Part shown: positions 23,701 to 33,187 of the stretch, piece after piece | Layout of the letters: each line of letters begins with the position of its first letter | Numbering within the stretch: position 1 is the first letter of the stretch | Source of the DNA: Lysobacter sp. ISL-50 | GTDB taxonomy: Bacteria > Pseudomonadota > Gammaproteobacteria > Xanthomonadales > Xanthomonadaceae | NCBI RefSeq assembly: GCF_018612875.1 | Contig: NZ_JAGGRI010000003.1 | Coordinates: 127,907 to 191,906 of the forward strand | Direction of reading: 5' to 3' | DNA: 64,000 nt | Notes under the pieces: model-generated | The model's input: only the letters and a program-made list of their open reading frames with translations | Told to the model about the DNA's origin: nothing | Database searches by the model: none | Position numbers and translations under genes: made by a program

Positions 23701-24801
23701 TTACTTAACAAGCGTAAGGTGTCCCGTCCTCTTGGCCGTCTTTAGTGGCATGGCATTGTCGGCCCCGAGCGTTACCGGCACCAATCCAAAAATCAGCTTA
23801 TAAATTTCCTCTGCCGGCACCTTGAGATCAGACGCTAGAGTTTGGACCCCTTCTCCTTTTGACTTGAGAGAATCAAATACTTTTCGTAACACTAACGAGG
23901 TCTCTCTATCCGCACCGTCTTGTTCCCGTGTTCGAAAGCCCTTGCTGCTCAGCTCGATACACAAAGAACGATACAGCCAATCGCTTATGGCGCCTACACG
24001 ATGCGCTCGATAGACAAATGCCATCGCAGAAACGTTCCAACGTTTCTTCATAGCCATCACATCACTAGCAGACTTGCATCCCCAGGCCCTCGCCAACACT
24101 TCGGATTTAGGCATTAAGAAAGCGGACGCGAAAGCATTTGCCTCACTCTCGGCATCCTTCCCCTTTGGATCAGCGTGACGATGTAAAACGAGATGGCCGA
24201 GCTCGTGAGCCGCGTCAAACCGGCTTGATTCTGCCGACTTGACAGTATTCAGGAAAACAAACGGGGTCGCTCCGGATTTCCAAGAAGAGAATGCATTGAC
24301 TTCGCGCGTATCCTCTACAAGAGAAAAGACGCGAACCCCCTTCGATTCAAGCAAATGCACCAAATTCTTGATTGGTGAAAACCCAAGCTCCCAAACCTGC
24401 CTTAATGTCTCCGCAGCAGCTTCGGGTGCATGCTCAGATAGATCCGGAACATCCACCGCCGGCGTGTGAAAACGTTGAGCAATCCAATCAGAGAGATGAA
24501 ATGCTATGCCCCCAGCAGCCAACGCAGAATCACGTTGTCCAGCTGTCATACGAGAAAATGATCTGAAACTTGCATTGCTCGACGTAGGCAGCTCCATGTC
24601 TGGTTGAAGAAAAAATGAAACAGGGAAGCTGAGAGCATCAGCGAGCAGGCTGAGGCTCTCTTCTGATGGCGCCAGTGTGCCGAGTTCGAAGTTCACGATG
24701 CTTTTCTGGCTTAGTCCCACCAGATCAGCAAGCGCTTTTTTGGTGATTTTTCTTCGTTGTCGTGCCACCAGCAATTGGGAAGGGTTAAATTTCTCGTTCA
24801 T
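23701..24801 (-). CDS. XRE-ImmA/IrrE fused regulator-peptidase
   Basis: A 366-residue protein. Residues 1-65 are an XRE helix-turn-helix (LLVARQRRKITKKALADLVGLSQKSIVNFELG). The middle has an ImmA/IrrE metallopeptidase with AAHELGHLVLHRHADP and the later EANAFASAFLMP glutamate. The C-terminal 100 residues have no recognised fold. Such fusions sense stress or a partner and derepress their operon. It starts 9 nt after the 219-residue gene, so the pair forms a small toxin-antitoxin- or defence-like operon. The likely operator is the 16-bp dyad upstream of the pair. Confidence 0.85.
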   Translation of the reverse strand: MNEKFNPSQLLVARQRRKITKKALADLVGLSQKSIVNFELGTLAPSEESLSLLADALSFPVSFFLQPDMELPTSSNASFRSFSRMTAGQRDSALAAGGIAFHLSDWIAQRFHTPAVDVPDLSEHAPEAAAETLRQVWELGFSPIKNLVHLLESKGVRVFSLVEDTREVNAFSSWKSGATPFVFLNTVKSAESSRFDAAHELGHLVLHRHADPKGKDAESEANAFASAFLMPKSEVLARAWGCKSASDVMAMKKRWNVSAMAFVYRAHRVGAISDWLYRSLCIELSSKGFRTREQDGADRETSLVLRKVFDSLKSKGEGVQTLASDLKVPAEEIYKLIFGLVPVTLGADNAMPLKTAKRTGHLTLVK

Positions 24802-24810
24802 TGCTCACTG

Positions 24811-25470
24811 CTACATCTTTGGGACGACTTCAATATCGATGTCAGGGGCATCATCGTCGCCCGTATCATCGGCATTCAGGCGTAGGCTAAGTGCGGGAAA
24901 AATCATGCGCGCGGACCAATCAACTACCTTGTTAGCGTCCGACATCTCTGAAGGTTTCGATAGCTCAAAACGCACTTCTTGATTGTCGAGATCGATGTGG
25001 TACAGAAATATCCACAACGCAAACCCATCAGTGACTGCTGCAGCATTACGATCGGCTTGAGTGACGACTTCAAACAACCTTCCTTGCCGTGAATTGAAAG
25101 CAACGCTATTTGATGTCTGAGCGCCCTTGTCGTTGCGTGTCTGGGGGTTATGAAATGGATCTCCCGTGTACGCATCACCACTACTCACGGTGATGGCCAT
25201 CTTGCGAGAGCGATTAGCGACCCTCGGCTGTCCTGACGGGTCATCCGGCAACCATCCCAAGGGGATGAAAAGCTCTCTCATTGCACGAGTACCTTGTGCC
25301 CATGCGTTCGTGCCAGAGAAGCCCTTTGGATGGAGAGCCGTTACCGCGTTAAATCCAGAGTAGATTTGCTTCACGACGTCATTGACGTCTTGAGCGGAAA
25401 TGCCGAATTCGGAGTTGAGGACGTCATAGGCTTCCTCTCCAAGAAAAACCGATTGTTGATCCTGCTGCAT
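24811..25470 (-). CDS. Partner of XRE-ImmA protein, unknown function
   Basis: A 219-residue protein. ATG 25470 is chosen for GAGAGAG upstream; a TTG 36 nt earlier is possible. It has no recognised family: the N-terminus is helical (FLGEEAYDVLNSEFGISAQDVNDVVKQIYSG), the middle has SRKMAITVSSGDAYTGDP, and the end is very acidic (NADDTGDDDAPDIDIEVVP). Always-in-operon placement with XRE-ImmA suggests a toxin, effector or substrate of the peptidase. Confidence 0.7.
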   Translation of the reverse strand: MQQDQQSVFLGEEAYDVLNSEFGISAQDVNDVVKQIYSGFNAVTALHPKGFSGTNAWAQGTRAMRELFIPLGWLPDDPSGQPRVANRSRKMAITVSSGDAYTGDPFHNPQTRNDKGAQTSNSVAFNSRQGRLFEVVTQADRNAAAVTDGFALWIFLYHIDLDNQEVRFELSKPSEMSDANKVVDWSARMIFPALSLRLNADDTGDDDAPDIDIEVVPKM

Positions 25471-25526
25471 GAGCTCTCTCAGATACGGTGGGGACGGACT
25501 GCGCAAGAACGAGGTTCCATTTTTTA

Positions 25527-25542
25527 TACATCATTTGATGTA
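25527..25542. promoter_or_regulatory. 16-bp dyad, candidate XRE operator
   Basis: TACATCA-TT-TGATGTA, an exact inverted repeat 57 nt upstream of the ATG, in an AT-rich stretch that would hold the promoter. It is enclosed by GAGGTTC/GAACCTC (25511-25517 and 25551-25557). Fits autoregulation by the downstream XRE-ImmA protein. Confidence 0.6.
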
Positions 25543-25557
25543 GAAAAAAAAGAACCT

Positions 25558-26227
25558 CCCGCATCTATTCACAACGTCAATTGAAAGATGAAATTCAATA
25601 GCCAGTCCGCACTGAGTCCTATTGACCCGTAGGCGCATGTCAATGGGCGTTGGACGGAATCGAAACAGGCGCGCCAAACTCCCAGCCTCAACCTTTTCTA
25701 CGCCTCGTCGCAGCGCCGAAAAAGGCCTTTTATCCGGCGCTTTTGGTGTTTTCCATTGGTCGGTGAATTATCCACAGAGAGGCAATCTGGCATTTTTTTC
25801 GCCTCTCTCCAGGCCTTTTTCTCCAGGCCTTTGGTCGGCCGACCATTGCTCAGTCTTTAAATTCAGTCACTTACAAAAGCTGGTTTTTTAGGCTTCCGAT
25901 TGAAATGCGCATCGCAACTTCCGACTATTGCCTTGCGCCGCACCTCCAGAGGAGCCCCGCAAAAAGTGCATGGCCCAAACAAGAATCAGTGTCGTAGTTC
26001 GACGCTCTTAGACCTGATCGTCACGGCTATCCGGTTCAGTAGTTGTCAGGGCTAGAGCTGGAACAACTCACGTTCAAGCGTCGTCTATAGATCCAAACCG
26101 TTTATGGAGAATGCCTTTGGCGCCCTTAAAGGCCTAGTCATGGATCGCCGTTCTGGGGCTATGTGACAATCGGGGTTTTCCATGGCCGTCCCTTTTCTGG
26201 CTGCCCAGTACGCCACACATCAAACTC
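25558..26227. other. Gene-free region with a perfect DnaA box
   Basis: About 670 bp without a convincing gene. It contains TTATCCACA at 25768-25776 and T-rich segments (25785-25830), and a repeated CTCCAGGCCTTT. No iterons were seen around this DnaA box. It separates the XRE-ImmA operon from the type III restriction-modification genes and must hold their promoter. Confidence 0.4.
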
Positions 26228-28120
26228 ATGACCCAATCTGACAAGCCTACCGACCTTCTTGCTCGCCTTGGCCAACTAAATGCCCCTGAGCTTCGTCGCT
26301 TGCTCGTCGAACACCTCACCAAGCGCAAGCTCGGCCTGACTTGGGAGCGAAACGCAATCGAGCACGACGAGGCATTGAATGCCGATATCGTATTGCCTCG
26401 ACTCGTGCCAGAGCTGAGTCATAAGCCGACGAGTGCGGGTGTTAAGTTCGTGCACCGTAACTTGATTATCGAAGGCGACAACTTCGACGCGCTGCGCCTA
26501 CTCAAGGCGACCCATGCTGGGCGAATCCGGGTGATCTACATCGATCCGCCCTATAACACCGGGAACAAAGACTGGGTCTACAACGATGACTATGTCGGGA
26601 AGAGTGATCGTTACCGACATTCCGTGTGGCTGGAATTTCTTTACCAGCGCCTGATGCTGGCTCGGGACCTGCTGACGCAGGACGGCGTGATCCTGGTGTC
26701 GATCAATGACGAGAACCGGGCGCGCCTGGAAATGTTGATGGATGAGGTATTCCCAGGCAGACGTGTAGGTAGCCTGGTCTGGCGCACCCGAGATACGACG
26801 AGCGCCAAGGACCGGAATTTCAGTGACGTGCACGAACACATTCTCGTCTACGGCAATGAAGAGTTTGCCTTCAACGGGACGGAGAAGACCCAGAAAAAGT
26901 ACAAAAATCCTGACAAGGATCCGCGTGGCCCCTGGAACGGCGACCCTCTCACCCTTGCTTTCGATCGGCTGGATAGAGAGAACCTGTACTACCCTCTGCA
27001 CGATCCCAAGCGCGATCGCTGGTATCCATGCGATGAAAACCGGGTTTGGGCTTACGCAACTGAAGCTCGCGTCGAGGACACAACCAAGCTCCAATCCGAG
27101 ACAATGGAAGAGTGGGTTCGCCAGGAAAAGATTCTCTTCCCGGAAAAGGAAGAAACTAGGATTTGGAACTCGAAGGAAGAACTGCTTGCTGCGATCGATG
27201 CTGGCGATGTGCCTGTGACTCCGAAGAGGAGACGGCCGCTCTTGACTCGAGAAACTCCGAATCTTGATTTCTGGGTTGGGAAAGTCGTGGGCTTTGGGCG
27301 CCCGCTTTTTAAGAAGCATTGGAGCGACCTGCGCAGCCACACCAATCCGCTTGGGTCATGGATCGCGCGTTTGACGGAAATCTTCGATGACGAAGACTTT
27401 TCGGTTTTGCGATCGCCCCAAGCAGGCGAAGGTACCGAGGTAATCCAGGAGGTGTTCGGATCGAAGGCATTCCAATACCCGAAGCCCCCGACACTGATCC
27501 GGAACCTCCTTGCCCAGACCACCAAACCTGGGGACATCGTCCTGGATTTCTTCGCCGGGTCCGGCACCACTGGGCAGGCCGTACTTGAACTGAACGCTGA
27601 CGACGACGGCGAGCGTCGATACATCATGTGCTCCAGTACCGAAGCGACAGCACGGGAACCGAACAAGAACATCTGCCGAGACATCACTGCGGAGCGCATG
27701 AGACGCATCAGCCAAGGTTTCGCCGGCAAGTCTGGTTATGCAGTGGATCAGGGAGGCGAGTTCGCCTACCTACAGCTTGATAAGTTTGCTCCCGCAGACT
27801 TGCCTTTCGAGGCAGCGGCAGTGAACGCGATGGCGCATCTAAGCCTGCGCCTTACGCATGCGGTATGGGAGCAACGTGCCGGCCTTGTTCAGCACATCGC
27901 GAGGGCGGGTGACCACGACATCCTGATCTGTCTTGAGGTTAATGCACGGGTGGTGGAGGAACTGGTGGCATGGCCACAAGCGAATGGCGTGCAGCGCCTC
28001 GGTGTGTACTGCGACCGCCCGGTGGCTCTGCAGGAGGCATTGGAAGCTCGCGGAATCGATGCGAATTGCCACAGTCTGGCTGAAGCCTTGCTGGGCGGCC
28101 AGGCCAGGGGGCGCGCATGA
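26228..28120 (+). CDS. mod: Type III restriction-modification methyltransferase (Mod)
   Basis: A 630-residue N6-adenine methyltransferase of the beta class: the catalytic motif DPPY at 106-109 (IYIDPPYNTGNKDW) comes before the AdoMet-binding motif LDFFAGSGTTGQAV near 439-452. The segment between holds the target-recognition region. It overlaps the helicase-nuclease gene by 4 nt. Together they form a type III system in which Mod defines the site and protects host DNA on one strand. Length is typical. Recognition sequence cannot be read from the gene. Confidence 0.9.
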   Translation: MTQSDKPTDLLARLGQLNAPELRRLLVEHLTKRKLGLTWERNAIEHDEALNADIVLPRLVPELSHKPTSAGVKFVHRNLIIEGDNFDALRLLKATHAGRIRVIYIDPPYNTGNKDWVYNDDYVGKSDRYRHSVWLEFLYQRLMLARDLLTQDGVILVSINDENRARLEMLMDEVFPGRRVGSLVWRTRDTTSAKDRNFSDVHEHILVYGNEEFAFNGTEKTQKKYKNPDKDPRGPWNGDPLTLAFDRLDRENLYYPLHDPKRDRWYPCDENRVWAYATEARVEDTTKLQSETMEEWVRQEKILFPEKEETRIWNSKEELLAAIDAGDVPVTPKRRRPLLTRETPNLDFWVGKVVGFGRPLFKKHWSDLRSHTNPLGSWIARLTEIFDDEDFSVLRSPQAGEGTEVIQEVFGSKAFQYPKPPTLIRNLLAQTTKPGDIVLDFFAGSGTTGQAVLELNADDDGERRYIMCSSTEATAREPNKNICRDITAERMRRISQGFAGKSGYAVDQGGEFAYLQLDKFAPADLPFEAAAVNAMAHLSLRLTHAVWEQRAGLVQHIARAGDHDILICLEVNARVVEELVAWPQANGVQRLGVYCDRPVALQEALEARGIDANCHSLAEALLGGQARGRA

Positions 28121-30795
28121 ACATGGATTTCGTGGTCGCACAGTCTGACAGCCTTGAGCCTATTGGCTTCCAGAAAGACATCATCAGTAACCTTGCCTTA
28201 GCACTCTTAAGTCGACCCTCGCCGCCCATTCTGCTGCGATCGCCTACTGGATCGGGTAAGACCTTCATGCTGGTGCGCTCGCTTTCGAAGGTGTCGGCGG
28301 AACAGGACACAGTATGGCTATGGTTTGTGCCGTATGTGAATCTCGTCCAGACCGAGGACGCCATCTTGGCCAATTCGGATGGGCAGTTGTTCCCAGTGAT
28401 GCTCTCGCGTGGACGCAATCAGGAGCCGACGAGGGGCATGGTATTGCTGTCGACGGCCGCGGGCGTAGCCAGCGCCAAGGATCGTAAGACGGGCTATTCC
28501 AGTGGATCAGACGACGACCAGCGCGCACTGAATGAGTTCGTTGAGCTGGCACGTGCCAGAAAGCTAAAAATCGGTCTTGTCGTAGACGAAGCCCATATTG
28601 GCCTCAAGACCGGAACAGAGTTCGGAGCTTTCGCTCTGTGGGTTAAGCCGGATTACATGGTCATGGCCTCGGCCACGCCCAAGGATGCGGTGCTCGATCA
28701 GTTCCTGGCACAAGCCGGGAAACAAGCTCGCACGTCTTTCGTGGTGAGCCGGGCCCAAGCTGTCGAAGCTCGCTTGAACAAGAAGTATATCGAAGCGGTT
28801 AAGTATGACTTGCAGCGAACAATTTCCACGGTAGCCGATCTCAAGCGCACCGTGCTGCGTCAGGCCTGGAAGAAACATTTGTGGCTCAAGAAGACGCTCA
28901 AAGCCGCCGAAATCGATCTGACCCCATTGCTCCTGGTGCAAGTTGCCAACGGCGATAACACCGTCGAGGAGGCGCGCGATGATCTGATTCGCTTATGCCG
29001 TGTGTCCGCTGGTGCCATTGGTGTCCACTCGGCCGACGAGCCAGACCCCGTGCTGATGGCGGCCATCGCCAACGACCACAGCAAGGAAGTACTGATCTTC
29101 AAACAGTCGGCGGGAACGGGCTTCGACGCGCCCCGAGCGTTTGTCCTGGCATCGACGAAGCTGGTCAATGATGCTGATTTCGCCATGCAGTTCATCGGAC
29201 GCGTCATGCGGGTGGCTTCCCAAGTGCGGGATGCCTTCCCCAAGCCGAGGGAAATCCCAGATGCGCTGGACACGGCGTTCATTTACTTGGCCGATGGCGA
29301 AGCCCAAGCAGGCTTCCAATCGGCGGTGAACACCGTGGGCTCGGTCAAGAGCCAGTTGGAAGGCCAGACCGAACAGATGACGGTTAAACACACGAAAAGC
29401 GGCGCGACGGTCATAACCAACAAGATCTCTCCGCAACTGCCGGCCTTCTACGACAAGACAAAGCCCACGCCAGTCGTACCCATCGAAGATCCGGACGATG
29501 AAGAGTCGGACCTGCCGAGCATTGGCACCAAGCAGCCTAGCTTGTTCGGCAGGGATGCCATGACGGATGCAAGCACGACGATCATGGGGACAGACTGGGT
29601 GGTGGAAACGACACCCAAACTGGCTGGCGTGCCTGCCGACGAGCGTGAAGTTCTAGGCAGGCTGAGGGATCAGGGACTCAAGGCCTACCGGCTCAACCTT
29701 AAGCTGCCAGGCGTGCCCGCAATGTTCCAGCAGGAGAGCCGGCCGGCCATGTCCGATATGGCCAAAGTGTCGGTGCACGTGGCCACCCACCTGCCGCTGA
29801 CCGAAGACAAGGTCGCGTTTGCCGTGCGGGCAGCCTACAACCTGCTGCGCGACAAGGAGATCCACACTGAGTTGACCAAAGATGAGGACAACATCCGCAC
29901 GGAAGAAGTCACGGTGATCACTGACCGTACTTCCTTAGCCCGGGATGCCGCGACCCACCTAAAGAAGATTCCTCAGGTGGAGGAATCCGACGTTCGGATC
30001 ATTATCGGTACGCTGGCTGCGCGATTAAAAGAGGATGTAGCGGTACCGCCCTCTGATGCCACCTCGTCCGTGCTGGACGACAAGCAGTTAAATCGCCTCG
30101 CGCGTGATGCGGCGTGCTGGGTGGTCCGTCGGGATGCTCAGCGGATTGGTGAGATGGTCCAAGACGCAATCGCCGAGTTTGCGACGGTGGGTGATGCTTC
30201 CCCTCTCCCACATTTCTTGCTGTACCCCTTGAGCAAGGCGCTCGACCAAGCTCAGAAGAACCTCTACGGCATCGTCCCGCCGCTCGATAGCACAATAGCT
30301 AGCAACCGCGATAGCTTGGACATCGAAGGCCAGACGACAATGTTCAAGGAGACCCTGGCCCATGCCGGTGGCACAATCTCGGTATTCGGTATAGACGGAT
30401 CAGCGGGTGTGAACCACGAGGAGCGCGAGTTCATCCAGTCGATGGAGCGAGATGACCATGTAGTGTGGTGGCACCGCAATCCATCACGTAAGCCTTGGTC
30501 TGTGCGGATTGTGCGAAGCGAGCATAGGAACTACTTTTATCCTGATTTCGTCGTCTGTCTGGAGTTCCCGCAAGGGGTAGATCCTGAAATCCGCATGGTG
30601 GAGACCAAGGAGAGCACGAAGGACGCCAGTCGCAAAGCACAACGCACACCAAAGATATACGGCAAAGTGCTGTTTGTAACTCGAGACGATACCCGCTTGC
30701 GCATCGTCAACGATGACGGAAGTTTGGGTGGTGAATTCGATTGGGTCGATCTCGCCCCGGCTTGGCAATGGATGGCCGCAAACCGGAATAGCTAG
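28117..30795 (+). CDS. res: Type III restriction enzyme (Res) helicase-nuclease
   Basis: An 892-residue subunit. Superfamily 2 motifs: GSGKT at 45-49 (SPTGSGKTFML), DEAH at 157-160 (GLVVDEAH), SATP shortly after, and QFIGRVMRVASQVRD as motif VI. The C-terminal nuclease has YFYPDFVVCLEF..IRMVETKES, the PD-x(n)-ExK arrangement. It cleaves DNA after ATP-driven sliding between two unmethylated sites, together with Mod. The gene ends about 340 bp before the next one. Confidence 0.9.
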   Translation: MNMDFVVAQSDSLEPIGFQKDIISNLALALLSRPSPPILLRSPTGSGKTFMLVRSLSKVSAEQDTVWLWFVPYVNLVQTEDAILANSDGQLFPVMLSRGRNQEPTRGMVLLSTAAGVASAKDRKTGYSSGSDDDQRALNEFVELARARKLKIGLVVDEAHIGLKTGTEFGAFALWVKPDYMVMASATPKDAVLDQFLAQAGKQARTSFVVSRAQAVEARLNKKYIEAVKYDLQRTISTVADLKRTVLRQAWKKHLWLKKTLKAAEIDLTPLLLVQVANGDNTVEEARDDLIRLCRVSAGAIGVHSADEPDPVLMAAIANDHSKEVLIFKQSAGTGFDAPRAFVLASTKLVNDADFAMQFIGRVMRVASQVRDAFPKPREIPDALDTAFIYLADGEAQAGFQSAVNTVGSVKSQLEGQTEQMTVKHTKSGATVITNKISPQLPAFYDKTKPTPVVPIEDPDDEESDLPSIGTKQPSLFGRDAMTDASTTIMGTDWVVETTPKLAGVPADEREVLGRLRDQGLKAYRLNLKLPGVPAMFQQESRPAMSDMAKVSVHVATHLPLTEDKVAFAVRAAYNLLRDKEIHTELTKDEDNIRTEEVTVITDRTSLARDAATHLKKIPQVEESDVRIIIGTLAARLKEDVAVPPSDATSSVLDDKQLNRLARDAACWVVRRDAQRIGEMVQDAIAEFATVGDASPLPHFLLYPLSKALDQAQKNLYGIVPPLDSTIASNRDSLDIEGQTTMFKETLAHAGGTISVFGIDGSAGVNHEEREFIQSMERDDHVVWWHRNPSRKPWSVRIVRSEHRNYFYPDFVVCLEFPQGVDPEIRMVETKESTKDASRKAQRTPKIYGKVLFVTRDDTRLRIVNDDGSLGGEFDWVDLAPAWQWMAANRNS

Positions 30796-31139
30796 GTGTG
30801 TTTAAGGGGCAGCACGAGCGCTATGGGCAGCGAGCAAAGCCGACCAGCGGGCGCTAAATACTCTAAATGTCTCAGAACAACAGCAGTAGTTTCAAAATAC
30901 CAACAAGATCAGATTTATGGTTACGCCGCCTTCGGCTCGTAAGCGTGAAAACGAACGACCTTCTCGCCAATCCAGCCGAAGCCGCTTCGCGGCTCGGTTC
31001 GCGCGATATGACCGATCTTCATCGGGGCAAGCTTTGATTCCACTGGAATGGCCGGTACGAAGCGATTAGTGGTACGTCCCTAAATCCAGCATCTCCAGCC
31101 AGACTTAGCTGGTATTTTATTGCCAACGGCACAGGTGCG
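30796..31139. other. Intergenic region with hairpin repeat and possible gene remnant
   Basis: Holds one of three window copies of a 22-bp hairpin (30976-30997; core AGCCGC-TTC-GCGGCT). On the minus strand 30921-31022 encodes a 33-residue frame, MKIGHIARTEPRSGFGWIG.., which may be a leftover C-terminal fragment or a very small gene; there is no strong ribosome site. Confidence 0.35.
30976..30997. repeat. 22-bp hairpin repeat, copy 1
   Basis: CCGA, then AGCCGC-TTC-GCGGCT, then CGG. Identical copies lie at 35711-35732 and 37819-37840. Copies 1 and 2 also share CCAG just before. Confidence 0.7.
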
Positions 31140-31463
31140 ATGACAAGGGAAGGCGTGAATCGGATTCGGGAACTACGTGAAGCGCGGCGGCTGTCGCTTG
31201 AAGAACTTGCCGACTTAGTCGGCACGAGCAACCAGCAAATAAGCCATCTCGAGAATGGACGTCGTCGCTTGACGGTGGACTGGCTACAACGCATTGGAGG
31301 GGCGCTAGGGTGCCATCCATGGGCGCTGGTCTGCCTCAAGGAAAGCGAGAACGATGCGGCTGCGCCCCAAGAGATCTTACTGTTGACGGCCTATCGCGCT
31401 TTGTCGGCTGAACAGCAAGCCGGCCTTCTCGCTCTCGTGGCCCCATTCAGCCTCCAAAAATAG
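31140..31463 (+). CDS. XRE-family helix-turn-helix regulator
   Basis: A 107-residue protein with an XRE domain at about 5-62: IRELREARRLSLEELADLVGTSNQQISHLENGRRRLTVDWLQRIGGALG. The C-terminal 40 residues may form a dimer helix. It sits 150 bp before the recombinase-ParB module in the same orientation and may control it; the AAAATGTT dyad between them is a possible target. Confidence 0.85.
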   Translation: MTREGVNRIRELREARRLSLEELADLVGTSNQQISHLENGRRRLTVDWLQRIGGALGCHPWALVCLKESENDAAAPQEILLLTAYRALSAEQQAGLLALVAPFSLQK

Positions 31464-31544
31464 TGGCTTCATTGGGGGCGAGATAGAGCCCCTACAGGCG
31501 GCTGGCCTGCTGTGCCGCAGATATGCGCTCAGAGTTAACCCATC

Positions 31545-31571
31545 AAAATGTTTGACATTTTCCAACATTTT
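31545..31571. promoter_or_regulatory. Dyad before recombinase gene, candidate operator/promoter
   Basis: AAAATGTT and AACATTTT (11-nt spacer) with TTGACA (31552-31557) between the arms. No good -10 at 17 bp. Lies 43 nt before the recombinase ATG. Confidence 0.45.
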
Positions 31572-31613
31572 ATGTAAGCCTGCTCGCCTGTTTAGTCCGC
31601 GAAGCCCCCTCCT

Positions 31614-33176
31614 ATGAACGGGCAGCGACATAGTTTTGCCGGGCCTCCCAGCGCGCGTCCCGTGGCGCTCTATGTGCGTATGTCCACCGATCATCAGCGT
31701 TACTCCACAGAAAACCAGCGTGATGCCCTGGTTCGCTACGCCGAGCAGCACGGCATGGCAGTCGTGCGTACATACGCCGACGAGGGAAAGAGCGGCCTGA
31801 GCTTAGAAGGGCGCCGATCGCTGCAATCGCTTTTGCATGATGTGCAAAATGGGAGCCCAGGATTCAATGCCATCCTCGTTTACGACGTCACACGTTGGGG
31901 GCGCTTTCAAGACGCCGATGAAAGCGCCTACTACGAGTACCTATGCCGCCGCTCTGGCATAGAGGTGGTGTACTGCGCGGAGCCCTTTGAGAACGACGGC
32001 AGCCCCATGGCTGTCATTATCAAGAGCGTGAAGCGCGCGATGGCCGCAGAATACAGCCGCGAACTGTCCGTAAAAGTCTTCGCGGGGCAGTGTCGCCTCA
32101 TTGAGCTGGGCTTTCGGCAAGGTGGCACCGCAGGCTTCGGCTTGCGTCGGATGCTGGTTGATGAGCACCGGCAACCGAAGGGTGAACTTGGCCCCGGAGA
32201 GCGAAAGAGCCTGCAGCTTGATCGAGTGGTTTTGACCCCGGGCCCGGCCGAAGAAGTGGCCGTAGTTCAGCAAATATTTGAGTGGTTTACCGATGCGCGG
32301 CGGTCAGAACAAGAGATCGCCGATACCCTAAATGAACTGGCCATTCGGCCCGACCCCGATCGAGTTTGGACGCGCGGAAGCGTGCATCAAATCCTGATCA
32401 ACGAAAAATACATCGGCCATAACGTCTACAACCGAACGTCTTACAAGCTCAAAGTCAAACGGGTGACCAATCCTTCCGAGATGTGGGTGCGATCGGATCG
32501 AGCTTTTCAAGCCGTCGTTAGTGCAGAGCTTTTTACTCATGCAAAGCAGATCATTCTTGAACGGTCCCGACCGGTCGACGACGCAGCCATGCTTTCACAG
32601 TTGCGCGATCTCTACGCGCGAGTAGGCATGCTCTCGGGCCTGCTCATCGACGAGCAAGTGGGGATGCCGTCCAGCAGTACGTACCGTCAGCGGTTTGGTG
32701 GGCTGTTACGCGCCTATACGCTGGTTGGCTTTCTGCCGCAACGCGACTACGAATACTTGGCCGTCAACCAAGCGCTCCGCTCTGCTCGACCCGACGTCAT
32801 GGCTTCCGTCTTAAGCGGACTGGCCGAAGCCGGAGGATCGGCTCGCCAAGATGAGCAAACCGCCTTGCTGACTGTCAATGAAGAGTTCACGGTATCCATT
32901 GTACTTGCCCGCTGCCTTCGAACACCTGCCGGTGCATTTCGATGGCGAGTACGTTTCGACACCAGTCTGCGTCCGGACATAACTGTCGTGGTGCGAATGA
33001 CGAGTGACTCGATGCAGGTACTGGACTATTACCTGTTTCCACGAATTGACGCCCCGCCTGAGGCGGTAAGAGTAGCTGAGGAGGGGAATGCTACCTGCCT
33101 TGATACATATCGATTCGAATCGTTGGATAACTTGTATGCGATGGCGGCACGTTCGTCGTTTGCAGTAGCAGCCTAG
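31614..33176 (+). CDS. Large serine recombinase of ParB-linked module
   Basis: A 520-residue serine recombinase unlike those of elements A and B. The catalytic site is ALYVRMSTDHQRYSTENQ with S24; DVTRWGRFQDADES supplies arginines. The recombinase domain has WTRGSVHQILINEKYIGHNVYNR. The C-terminal 150 residues have no clear zinc ribbon. Two RepB/ParB-like genes follow 11 nt later, a combination seen on plasmids and chromosomal elements of proteobacteria. It may mobilise this small module. Confidence 0.9.
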   Translation: MNGQRHSFAGPPSARPVALYVRMSTDHQRYSTENQRDALVRYAEQHGMAVVRTYADEGKSGLSLEGRRSLQSLLHDVQNGSPGFNAILVYDVTRWGRFQDADESAYYEYLCRRSGIEVVYCAEPFENDGSPMAVIIKSVKRAMAAEYSRELSVKVFAGQCRLIELGFRQGGTAGFGLRRMLVDEHRQPKGELGPGERKSLQLDRVVLTPGPAEEVAVVQQIFEWFTDARRSEQEIADTLNELAIRPDPDRVWTRGSVHQILINEKYIGHNVYNRTSYKLKVKRVTNPSEMWVRSDRAFQAVVSAELFTHAKQIILERSRPVDDAAMLSQLRDLYARVGMLSGLLIDEQVGMPSSSTYRQRFGGLLRAYTLVGFLPQRDYEYLAVNQALRSARPDVMASVLSGLAEAGGSARQDEQTALLTVNEEFTVSIVLARCLRTPAGAFRWRVRFDTSLRPDITVVVRMTSDSMQVLDYYLFPRIDAPPEAVRVAEEGNATCLDTYRFESLDNLYAMAARSSFAVAA

Positions 33177-33187
33177 CGGAGCATCCC

